DNA of 64,000 bases, taken from the NCBI RefSeq assembly GCF_011759385.1, contig NZ_JAARLY010000003.1, positions 248,001 to 312,000 of the forward strand, in the 5' to 3' direction. Position 1 is the stretch's first letter, and the number at the start of each line of letters is the position of its first letter. Positions 22,761 through 30,088 of this stretch are shown here, piece by piece. Source of the DNA: Oleiagrimonas sp. C23AA. GTDB taxonomy: Bacteria; Pseudomonadota; Gammaproteobacteria; Xanthomonadales; Rhodanobacteraceae. A program made the position numbers and the translations under genes. The notes below the pieces were generated by a model, which searched no databases, was not told the origin of the DNA, and worked only from the letters and a program-made list of their open reading frames with translations.

Positions 22761-23885
22761 ATGAGCGAGAACGACAAGGCCGATGCTGCGGCCGAACCGG
22801 CCGACCTGGCGCCGACGCTGGCGCAGGCGCGCGAGCGCATTGATGCCATCGACCGCAACATCCAGGAGCTGATCGCCGAGCGCGCGCGCTGGGCGCACAA
22901 GGTGGGCGAGGCCAAGGGGCCGCTAAAAGCAGCGGTGGATTACTACCGCCCCGAGCGCGAGGCGCAGGTGCTGCGCCGCGTGGTCGACCGCAACGACGGC
23001 CCGCTGTCGGATGTGGAAATGGTGCGCCTGTTCCGCGAGATCATGTCGGCGTGCCTGGCCCAGCAGCAGCCCTTGAAAATTGGTTATCTCGGCCCGCAGG
23101 GCACCTTCAGCGAACAGGCCGTGCGCAAGCATTTTGGTCACTCCTCGCACGGTATGCCGATGGGCAGCATCGAAGAGGTGTTCCAGGAAGTGGCCGAAGG
23201 TACTGCCGATTTCGGCGTGGTGCCGGTGGAAAATTCCGGCCAGGGCACCATCCAGATCACGCTGGACCTGTTTTTGACCTCGCCGTTGAAAATCTGCGGC
23301 GAGGTCGAACTGCGCGTGCACCAGAACCTGCTCTCGCGCAACGGGCGTCTGGAAGATATCGAGCGGATTTACTCGCACCCGCAATCACTGGCGCAGTGCA
23401 AGAATTGGCTGCGCCAGAACCTGCCCAATGCCGAGATCGTGCCGGTGTCGAGCAATGCCGAAGCCGCGCGCCGGGCGCGCAATGCCGATGACGCGGCGGC
23501 CATTGCCGGCGAATCGGCGGCAGCGGTGTACGGCCTGAAACTGTTGGCCAAGGCCATTGAGGATCGCTCGGACAACACCACCCGCTTTCTGGTCATTGGC
23601 CGCGAGATTTTCTCGCCCTCGGGCAACGATCGCACTTCGCTGCTGGTCTATATCAAGGATGCGCCGGGTGCGCTGTTCCACGTACTGAGCCCGTTCGCCA
23701 ATCACGGCCTGAGCATGAACCGCATCGAGTCGCGTCCGGCCCATCAGGGCAAGTGGGAATATGCCTTCTTCATCGATGTGGGCGGCCATGTCGAGGATGA
23801 GGCCATGCACGCGGCGCTGGCCGAGCTGGCGCCATATGCCGCGCAGATTCGCATTCTCGGCTCGTACCCGGTGGCGGTACCGTGA
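22761..23885 (+). CDS. pheA: bifunctional chorismate mutase/prephenate dehydratase
   Basis: 374-residue P-protein for phenylalanine synthesis. Domains: AroQ-type chorismate mutase (about 15-95, RIDAIDRNIQELIAERARWA), prephenate dehydratase (about 100-285, GYLGPQGTFSEQA and the DNTTRFLVIG active-site segment), then an ACT regulatory domain (about 295-372) with the ESRP phenylalanine-binding motif. AAGGAG precedes the ATG. The TGA overlaps the aroA GTG by 4 nt. Feedback inhibition by Phe is expected from the ACT domain. Confidence 0.97.
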   Translation: MSENDKADAAAEPADLAPTLAQARERIDAIDRNIQELIAERARWAHKVGEAKGPLKAAVDYYRPEREAQVLRRVVDRNDGPLSDVEMVRLFREIMSACLAQQQPLKIGYLGPQGTFSEQAVRKHFGHSSHGMPMGSIEEVFQEVAEGTADFGVVPVENSGQGTIQITLDLFLTSPLKICGEVELRVHQNLLSRNGRLEDIERIYSHPQSLAQCKNWLRQNLPNAEIVPVSSNAEAARRARNADDAAAIAGESAAAVYGLKLLAKAIEDRSDNTTRFLVIGREIFSPSGNDRTSLLVYIKDAPGALFHVLSPFANHGLSMNRIESRPAHQGKWEYAFFIDVGGHVEDEAMHAALAELAPYAAQIRILGSYPVAVP

Positions 23886-25204
23886 GCGGGTCGGCACACG
23901 AGGCGCTGACGTGGACCAGCAAGCCAGCGGGCCCGTTGTCGGGCCAGATTCGCATTCCCGGTGACAAGTCGGTCTCGCATCGGGCCATGATGCTCGGTGC
24001 GATCGCCGAGGGCATTACCCATGTCAGCGGTTTTCTGGAAGGCGAAGATACCCGTGCCACCGCGGCGGTCATGCAGACGCTGGGCGCGCACATGGAAACC
24101 CCTGCACCTGGCCAGCGCATCGTGCACGGGGTGGGTTTGCATGGTCTGCGTGGTGTCGAGCAGCCGCTTGATTGCGGCAATGCCGGTACCGGCATGCGTT
24201 TGATTGCCGGTCTGCTGGCCGGACAGGCATTCGACAGCACGCTGGTCGGTGATGCCTCGCTGTCCAAGCGTCCGATGCGCCGGATTACCGATCCGCTGGC
24301 AGCGATGGGCGCGCAGATCGAAACGGCACCGGATGGCACGCCGCCGCTGCGCATCCATGGTCGGCGCAAGCTCAAGGGCGTGGAATACACCTTGCCGGTG
24401 GCCAGTGCGCAGGTGAAGTCGGCGTTGCTGCTGGCGGGCTTGTATGCCGAGGGCCAGACGCAGGTGATCGAGCCGCATCCCACGCGCGACTACACCGAGC
24501 GCATGCTGGCCGCGTTTGCTGCCGATATCGACTTTTCCCCCGGACGTGCCCGCGTGCGCGGCGGCGTGCCGCTGCGTGCCACCGATATTGAAGTGCCGGC
24601 GGACTTTTCCTCGGCCGCGTTTTTCCTGGTCGCAGCCAGCATCGTGCCTGGCTCGCACTTGATGCTGCCAGCGGTGGGCCTCAACCCGCGTCGCACCGGC
24701 CTGCTTGAGGCCCTGCGCCTGATGGGCGCCAACATCGAAGTGCTGCATGAGCGTGAAGCGGCTGGCGAGCGCATCGGCGATATCCGCGTGCGTTACGCCC
24801 CCCTGCATGGAGCGGTGATTCCGCCGGCGCTGGTGCCGGACATGATCGACGAATTTCCGGCCTTGTTCGTGGCCGCCGCGGCCGCCGAGGGCACTACCGT
24901 AGTCAGCGGTGCCGCCGAGCTGCGCGTGAAGGAGTCGGACCGCCTGGCGGGTATGGCCATCGGCTTGCGGGCGCTGGGTGTGCGGGTGGAAGAAAGCGAT
25001 GACGGCGCCAGCATCCATGGTGGTCGCATTGCCGGTGGCCGGGTCGACAGTCTGGGCGATCACCGCCTGGCGATGAGCTTTGCGGCCGCCGGGCTGGTGG
25101 CGACGGGGCCGGTGCGCATTGGCGATTGTGCCAATGTGGCCACCTCGTTTCCGGGCTTTACCGAGCTTGCCAACGGTTGTGGCTTCGCGCTGGAAGCGGC
25201 CTGA
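23882..25204 (+). CDS. aroA: EPSP synthase (class II-like)
   Basis: 440-residue 3-phosphoshikimate 1-carboxyvinyltransferase of the shikimate pathway. The PEP/shikimate loop reads IRIPGDKSVSHRAM and the later segments RPMRRITDPL and SAQVKSALLLAGL follow the class II pattern rather than the E. coli class I pattern. The glycine-rich loop is GNAGTGMRL, with Gly where the CP4 enzyme has Ala. GTG 23882 is used because it overlaps the pheA stop (GTGA) and no later start fits. Completes the serC-pheA-aroA operon. Confidence 0.95.
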   Translation: MSGSAHEALTWTSKPAGPLSGQIRIPGDKSVSHRAMMLGAIAEGITHVSGFLEGEDTRATAAVMQTLGAHMETPAPGQRIVHGVGLHGLRGVEQPLDCGNAGTGMRLIAGLLAGQAFDSTLVGDASLSKRPMRRITDPLAAMGAQIETAPDGTPPLRIHGRRKLKGVEYTLPVASAQVKSALLLAGLYAEGQTQVIEPHPTRDYTERMLAAFAADIDFSPGRARVRGGVPLRATDIEVPADFSSAAFFLVAASIVPGSHLMLPAVGLNPRRTGLLEALRLMGANIEVLHEREAAGERIGDIRVRYAPLHGAVIPPALVPDMIDEFPALFVAAAAAEGTTVVSGAAELRVKESDRLAGMAIGLRALGVRVEESDDGASIHGGRIAGGRVDSLGDHRLAMSFAAAGLVATGPVRIGDCANVATSFPGFTELANGCGFALEAA

Positions 25205-25289
25205 GTAGGGCTGGACACGGCGCGATGCTTGTCGCCGCGACGTGCGTGCCGGTAGGCTGCGCGCACCTGTCAGCGTGAGATGCGATTGC

Positions 25290-26072
25290 ATGGATAGCCC
25301 GGTTCCGTTTGTCGTCGCCATTCCCGCCCGCTTTGGTTCCACGCGGCTGCCCGGCAAGCCGCTGCGCACGCTGGGTGGGCGTCCGCTGATCGCGCATGTG
25401 GTCGAGCGCGCCTTGGCCGCTGGTGCCGCGCAGGTAGTGGTGGCCACCGACGACGGGCGCGTGGTCGATGCCTTGAAAGGCTGCGATGTGCTGGTGTGCC
25501 AGACCCGCGGCGATCATGCCTCGGGCAGCGACCGCATTGCCGAATGCGCCACCCGTTATGGTTGGCCCGAAGACACCATCGTGGTGAACCTGCAGGGCGA
25601 TGAGCCGTTCGCGCCGGCGGCCGGCATTCGCACCGTGGCCGAGGCACTGGCCGAGGACGGTGTGCCCATGGCCACGCTGGCCGCACCGATCGACACGCAC
25701 GAGGCGCTGTTCGATCCCAACTGCGTGAAGCTGGTCTGTGACAACCGCGGTCGCGCCATGTATTTCAGCCGTGCGCCGATGCCGTGGGCTCGCGATGCCT
25801 TCGCGGCGCACCCGGGCGAGTTGCCGGCCGATGTGCCGTTCCTGCGTCACATCGGCATCTACGCCTATCGCGCCGGTTTCCTGCGCCGTTTTGCCGCGCT
25901 GCCGGCCACGCCGCTGGAGCGGGTGGAGTCACTGGAGCAACTGCGTGCGCTGGAGCATGGCTATGCGATTGCCGTGCGCATGACGCCCGAGCCATTTCCG
26001 CCCGGCGTGGATACCGAAGCCGATCTCGCCCGTGCCGAGGCGCAGTGGGCAGCCCAACGTGGAGCCATGTAA
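25290..26072 (+). CDS. kdsB: 3-deoxy-manno-octulosonate cytidylyltransferase KdsB
   Basis: 260-residue cytidylyltransferase that activates Kdo with CTP for lipopolysaccharide inner-core assembly. The nucleotide-binding start is [15 protein letters not shown], followed by NLQGDEPF with the metal-binding Asp and the [13 protein letters not shown]-terminal motif. ATG 25290 fits the family start. Its TAA shares one nucleotide with the ATG of the phosphatase gene (TAATG), indicating coupling. Confidence 0.96.
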   Translation: MDSPVPFVVAIPARFGSTRLPGKPLRTLGGRPLIAHVVERALAAGAAQVVVATDDGRVVDALKGCDVLVCQTRGDHASGSDRIAECATRYGWPEDTIVVNLQGDEPFAPAAGIRTVAEALAEDGVPMATLAAPIDTHEALFDPNCVKLVCDNRGRAMYFSRAPMPWARDAFAAHPGELPADVPFLRHIGIYAYRAGFLRRFAALPATPLERVESLEQLRALEHGYAIAVRMTPEPFPPGVDTEADLARAEAQWAAQRGAM

Positions 26073-26533
26073 TGCGTATTTTGTTTGTCTGCCTGGGCAA
26101 TATCTGCCGTTCTCCATTGGTTGAGGCGGTGGCGCGCGAGGAGTTTGCACGCGCCGGTCTGCACTGGTCGGTGGACTCGTGCGGCACAGGCGGCTGGCAT
26201 GTGGGCGAAGGCGCCGACCCCCGCTCGGCCAAGGCCGGGGCGAGCGCGGGCTACTCGCTGGCGGCGCACCGTGGCCGTCAGCTGTGTGACTCGGACTACC
26301 GGGACTTCGACTGGCTACTGGCGATGGATACCGACAATCTGATCGAGATCGAGCGTCGCCGGCCGTTGGGGGCGGCGGCGCAGGTGGGTTTGTTTCTGGA
26401 TGTGGCGGGTATCGCCGGTGATGGTGAGGTGCCCGATCCCTACTACGGTGGCGAGGCCGGTTTCGCCCATGTGCTGGACCTGGCGCGGACAGGCGTGGAA
26501 GGACTGATGCGGCGTTTCGGCGACATCGACTGA
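26072..26533 (+). CDS. low-molecular-weight protein-tyrosine phosphatase
   Basis: 153-residue phosphatase of the LMW-PTP fold. The catalytic P-loop CLGNICRSP (Cys7, Arg13) is at the N-terminus and the general-acid Asp is in DPYYGG (about residue 127). The start overlaps kdsB by one base. Such enzymes dephosphorylate tyrosine kinases of polysaccharide export (Wzb type) or unknown proteins. No bacterial tyrosine kinase is in the window, so the coupling to kdsB and surface sugars is only suggestive. Confidence 0.92.
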   Translation: MRILFVCLGNICRSPLVEAVAREEFARAGLHWSVDSCGTGGWHVGEGADPRSAKAGASAGYSLAAHRGRQLCDSDYRDFDWLLAMDTDNLIEIERRRPLGAAAQVGLFLDVAGIAGDGEVPDPYYGGEAGFAHVLDLARTGVEGLMRRFGDID

Positions 26534-26608
26534 CTGGCCTCTGAAGCGCGCCGGTTCAACCAGCGTGCCGCGCTACCTTCGGCGAGGCGCTGGCTCTAAA
26601 ATAAAGCG

Positions 26609-28435
26609 ATGCAGTCATCCCAGACGGCGCCGTTCGACGGCAAGGCCTTTGTCCGCACCCTGACCACTTCTCCCGGCGTCTACCGCTATTTCGGCAGTGA
26701 CGACGAGCTGCTGTATGTCGGCAAGGCGGCCAACCTCAAGAAGCGGGTTGGCAGTTATTTCCTGAAGCCACGCATGGAGCCGCGTATCGCCTCCATGGTC
26801 TCGCAGATTGCGCGTGCCGAAGTCACGCTGACGCGCACCGAGGCCGAGGCGCTGCTGCTGGAATCGCAGCTGATCAAGTCGCTCAAGCCGCGCTACAACA
26901 TTCTTCTGCGCGACGACAAGAGCTACCCGTATGTGTTTCTTTCCTCGGGCGAGGATTACCCGCGGCTGGCCTTTCACCGCGGCGCGCGGCGCGCGCAGGG
27001 GCGTTACTTCGGGCCGTTTCCGAGCGCCTACGCCGTGCGTGAAAGCCTCAATGTGATGCAGAAGCTGTTCAAGGTGCGCCAGTGCGAGGACAGCTATTTC
27101 CGCAATCGCTCGCGCCCCTGCCTGCAGTACCAGATCGGCCGTTGCAGCGGGCCGTGCGTCGAGCTGATCACGCCCAAGGCCTACGCCGATGATGTGCGTC
27201 ACGCCGAGATGTTCCTGGAGGGCAAGAGCAGCGCCGTGATCGATGAGCTCAGCGGCGACATGGAAACGGCCTCGGCGGCGCTGGAGTTCGAGCGCGCGGC
27301 GATGCTGCGCGACCAGGTGGCTGTGTTGCGGCGCCTGCAGGCCCAGCATCACGTGCAGGGTGCCAGCGCCGACATGGATGTGATTGCCGCGCGTATCGAA
27401 GGCGGCATGGCTTGCGTCAGCGTGTTGTTCTTCCGCAACGGCATTGCGCTGGGCTCGCGCGACTTCTTCCCGCGCATGCCGCTGGATGCCGATATCGGCG
27501 ATCTGCTGCTGCAGTTCCTGGCCCAGTACTACATGGAACGGCCCGTGCCCAAGGAGCTGATCCTGAGCGATGCCGTGGAGGGCCGTGAAGCCTTGGCCGA
27601 GGCGCTCAACTCGCGCAGCGGCCACGCCGTGGACATCAAGACTGCCGTGCGCGGCGAGCGTGCACGCTTTCTGGACCTGGCCCGTCGCAATGCCAATGCC
27701 GCGATCACCTCGCGCCTGGCCAGCCGGCAGACGTTGGGCACACGCTTCGACGACCTTCAGAAAATGCTGGAGATCGAGCAGCCGCCGCGACGCATCGAGT
27801 GCTTCGATATCAGTCACACGCGCGGTGAGCTGACCGTGGCCTCGTGTGTGGTATTCGGGCCGGAAGGGCCGGAGAAGTCGCATTATCGGCGCTTCAATAT
27901 CAATGGCATCACGCCGGGCGACGACTATGCCGCCATGCATCAGGCGCTGACGCGCCGCTTTCGCAAGGTTGCCGAAGGCGAGGGCGCCAAGCCGGACATT
28001 CTGCTGATCGACGGCGGCGCCGGACAGGTCAAGCAGGCACTGGACGTGCTGGCCGAGCTGGGTGTCGACGGCATCCGCGTGGTCGGCGTGGCCAAGGGGC
28101 CGGCCCGGCGCGCCGGTGACGAAGACCTGATCCTTGCCGACAGCGGTCGCTCTCTGCATCCGGGGCCGGCCTCGCCCGGCTTGCACCTGGTGGCGGCCGT
28201 GCGCGACGAGGCGCATCGCTTTGCCATCTCCGGTCACCGCAAACGCCGCGAGAAGGCGCGCGAGCGCAGTTCCCTTGAGGACGTTCAGGGCGTTGGTGCC
28301 AGGCGCCGCACGGCGCTGCTGAAGGCATTTGGTGGGCTTGGTGGCGTGGAGGCTGCCGGGGTCGAGGAGCTGATGCAGGTCAAGGGCATCGATCGCGGCT
28401 TGGCTGAACGAATATACGCCGCACTTCACGGTTGA
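26609..28435 (+). CDS. uvrC: excinuclease ABC subunit C
   Basis: 608-residue dual-incision nuclease of nucleotide excision repair. Domains: GIY-YIG nuclease (about 20-100, GVYRYFG and YVGKAANLKKR) for the 3' cut, a cysteine-bearing linker (CLQYQIGRCSGPC), a UVR motif binding UvrB (about 205-240), an RNase H-like domain for the 5' cut (CFDISHTRGE, LLIDGGAGQ) and C-terminal helix-hairpin-helix motifs. It precedes pgsA and a Gly-Cys-Leu tRNA array, as in E. coli. Confidence 0.98.
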   Translation: MQSSQTAPFDGKAFVRTLTTSPGVYRYFGSDDELLYVGKAANLKKRVGSYFLKPRMEPRIASMVSQIARAEVTLTRTEAEALLLESQLIKSLKPRYNILLRDDKSYPYVFLSSGEDYPRLAFHRGARRAQGRYFGPFPSAYAVRESLNVMQKLFKVRQCEDSYFRNRSRPCLQYQIGRCSGPCVELITPKAYADDVRHAEMFLEGKSSAVIDELSGDMETASAALEFERAAMLRDQVAVLRRLQAQHHVQGASADMDVIAARIEGGMACVSVLFFRNGIALGSRDFFPRMPLDADIGDLLLQFLAQYYMERPVPKELILSDAVEGREALAEALNSRSGHAVDIKTAVRGERARFLDLARRNANAAITSRLASRQTLGTRFDDLQKMLEIEQPPRRIECFDISHTRGELTVASCVVFGPEGPEKSHYRRFNINGITPGDDYAAMHQALTRRFRKVAEGEGAKPDILLIDGGAGQVKQALDVLAELGVDGIRVVGVAKGPARRAGDEDLILADSGRSLHPGPASPGLHLVAAVRDEAHRFAISGHRKRREKARERSSLEDVQGVGARRRTALLKAFGGLGGVEAAGVEELMQVKGIDRGLAERIYAALHG

Positions 28436-28538
28436 GGCCGGGCTTGCCAGTCAAGTCCGGGCCAACGCGGTAAAGTGTCGGCCAGGCAGGCCGCTTGCGG
28501 CCACTTTCATCCCAAGGCACGAGCCCCATCTTTTCAGC

Positions 28539-29123
28539 ATGCGCATCAATTTTCCCACCTGGCTGACCCTGTTCCGTGTGGCCCTGCTGCCCGTGATGGT
28601 GGTCGTGTTCTACCTGCCGTTTCGCTGGGCACCGATCGCCGCAGCGGTGATTTTCGCGCTGGCCTCGATTACCGACTGGTTCGACGGTTTTCTGGCCCGG
28701 CGCTGGAATCAGACCTCGGCCTTTGGCGCGTTTCTTGATCCGGTGGCCGACAAGCTGATGGTGGCGGTCACCTTGTTCTTGCTGGTGCAGGTGCATCCGA
28801 CCATCCTGCTGGCGCTGACGGCGGCGGTGATCGTCGGGCGCGAGATTGGCGTCTCGGCGTTGCGCGAATGGATGGCCGAGCTTGGCCAGCGCAAGCGCGT
28901 CAGCGTGGCCATGATTGGCAAGCTGAAAACAGTGATGCAGATATTTGCGATCATTGTATTGCTGCTCGAGCACGACCGGGACGCGGCACTGCTGCGCTTC
29001 TGGCGCGTGGGGGAAACCCTCTTGGTGGTGGCTGCGGTGCTGACCATATGGTCGGGCTTGTACTACCTGCGCGCCGCCTGGCCGCTGCTTCGTGGTGATG
29101 CCGAGCCGCCGGCGGGCGCTTGA
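28539..29123 (+). CDS. pgsA: CDP-diacylglycerol--glycerol-3-phosphate 3-phosphatidyltransferase
   Basis: 194-residue membrane enzyme making phosphatidylglycerol phosphate, the precursor of PG and cardiolipin. The CDP-alcohol phosphotransferase signature is complete: DWFDGFLARR then GAFLDPVADKL, supplying the conserved Asp residues. Several hydrophobic helices are visible. The uvrC-pgsA-tRNA order is widely conserved in gammaproteobacteria. Confidence 0.96.
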   Translation: MRINFPTWLTLFRVALLPVMVVVFYLPFRWAPIAAAVIFALASITDWFDGFLARRWNQTSAFGAFLDPVADKLMVAVTLFLLVQVHPTILLALTAAVIVGREIGVSALREWMAELGQRKRVSVAMIGKLKTVMQIFAIIVLLLEHDRDAALLRFWRVGETLLVVAAVLTIWSGLYYLRAAWPLLRGDAEPPAGA

Positions 29124-29169
29124 GAATCAGGCGCTTGCAAAACGCTTTCAATAAAGTTGTTTCAGGGGC

Positions 29170-29197
29170 TTGACACCCCTGCCGCGATCGGTAAGAT
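29170..29197 (+). promoter_or_regulatory. sigma-70 promoter of the Gly-Cys-Gly tRNA operon
   Basis: Consensus -35 TTGACA at 29170-29175 and -10 TAAGAT at 29192-29197, 16-bp spacer, 13 bp before the first tRNA. A GC-rich discriminator (ACGCGGC) fits stringent control of stable RNA. Confidence 0.85.
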
Positions 29198-29210
29198 ACG
29201 CGGCTCCCGA

Positions 29211-29286
<76 letters not shown>

Positions 29287-29365
29287 GTTTTCAGGTAGAG
29301 CCCTGGTTTGCGCCGTCGGCTTTACCTTAAAGACGCTAAGCGGTTGGATTTTCCGTCAGCGCACC

Positions 29366-29439
29366 GGCCAGGTGGCAGAGTGGTTATGCAGCGGCCTGCA
29401 AAGCCGTGTACGCCGGTTCGATTCCGACCCTGGCCTCCA
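29366..29439 (+). tRNA. tRNA-Cys(GCA)
   Basis: 74-nt cloverleaf with acceptor GGCCAGG/CCTGGCC, anticodon GCA in loop CTGCAAA and encoded CCA. Second member of the array, as cysT follows glyW in E. coli. Confidence 0.97.
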
Positions 29440-29463
29440 AAATTTGGTAGTATTCAAGCATCC

Positions 29464-29539
<76 letters not shown>

Positions 29540-29550
29540 TGTTTTGAACG

Positions 29551-29585
29551 CAAAGCCCCGGCATCGTCCGGGGCTTTGTTTTTTT
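29551..29585 (+). terminator. terminator of the Gly-Cys-Gly tRNA operon
   Basis: Eleven-bp stem CAAAGCCCCGG/CCGGGGCTTTG with a 6-nt loop and seven T. It lies before tRNA-Leu, so tRNA-Leu needs read-through or its own promoter (a weak TTTGTT-17-TAAGCT can be seen). Confidence 0.9.
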
Positions 29586-29612
29586 GTGCCAGCTGGCTAA
29601 GCTCGCCGGCAT

Positions 29613-29916
29613 GCCCGAGTGGTGGAATGGTAGACACAAGGGACTTGAAAGCAATTTGAGCCCTCCGCGGGAAACGGCGGAGGTGACGCCCGTCAAAGTC
29701 GGCGAACGCCCTGGATACGTCCGAGCCAACGCCGAGCCAAGCCCCGTAACAGCGGGGAAGGTGTAGAGAGCAGACGGCGGGCACCTAAGGCCGGCAACGG
29801 CTAGGGTGAAGGCGTGCTCCAGACCACGAACGGCGATGCCGGCGGCGAAAGCCGAAGTGGTACGAAAATCCCTCGACCGCAAGGTCATGCCGGTTCGAGT
29901 CCGGCCTCGGGTACCA
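29613..29916 (+). tRNA. leuZ: tRNA-Leu(UAA) interrupted by a group I intron
   Basis: Class II tRNA split into exons 29613-29646 and 29865-29916 (34 + 52 = 86 nt). Joined, the acceptor GCCCGAG pairs with CTCGGGT, the anticodon stem AGGGA pairs with TCCCT around loop CTTAAAA (anticodon UAA), the variable arm is GACC-GCAA-GGTC and the T arm is GCCGG/CCGGC, ending in encoded CCA. Without removing the 218-nt insert the anticodon loop cannot form. Its place after Gly and Cys tRNAs corresponds to E. coli leuZ, which is also Leu(UAA). Confidence 0.93.
29647..29864 (+). ncRNA. group I (IC3-like) self-splicing intron
   Basis: 218-nt insert after U34 of the anticodon, ending in the terminal G required of group I introns. 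The guide GAG-CCC near 29659 can pair with exon CUU and GGG, putting a U-G pair at the 5' splice site. Core pieces follow in order: P2 hairpin (CCTCCGC/GCGGAGG), P4 (TCGGCG/CGCCGA), GAGCCAAGC, P6 (CCCCG/CGGGG), GAAGGTGTAGAGA, P7 GAGCA pairing with TGCTC, and CACCTAAGG of P8. P7 uses other bases than the Azoarcus tRNA-Ile intron as I remember it (ACUA/UAGU) yet still pairs. No endonuclease gene fits inside. Confidence 0.92.
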
Positions 29917-29956
29917 CCACCTATGGCGGGGACATCAATGATGGCTTCGCCGATTG

Positions 29957-29985
29957 AAAAAGCCGGCCTTGTCGACGGCTTTTTT
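29957..29985 (+). terminator. terminator after tRNA-Leu
   Basis: Arms AAAAAGCCG/CGGCTTTTT with a T-run, 40 nt after the CCA end. Confidence 0.75.
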
Positions 29986-30032
29986 ATTTGCCTTGCGGGC
30001 GCGTCGGTCGTGTCAGCCGGCGGGCGGACGAT

Positions 30033-30062
30033 AAAAAAGGCGGGCCATAGTCGGCCCGCCTT
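30033..30062 (-). terminator. ppsA terminator
   Basis: Perfect GGCGGGCC/GGCCCGCC hairpin followed on the minus strand by six T, 26 bp past the ppsA stop. Confidence 0.9.
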
Positions 30063-30088
30063 CAATGTCCTCCCCGATGTGCAGCCTT

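Noticed and set aside
26615-28429. 604-codon minus-strand frame opposite uvrC
   Set aside because: Antisense shadow of uvrC with low-complexity His/Gln/Arg composition.
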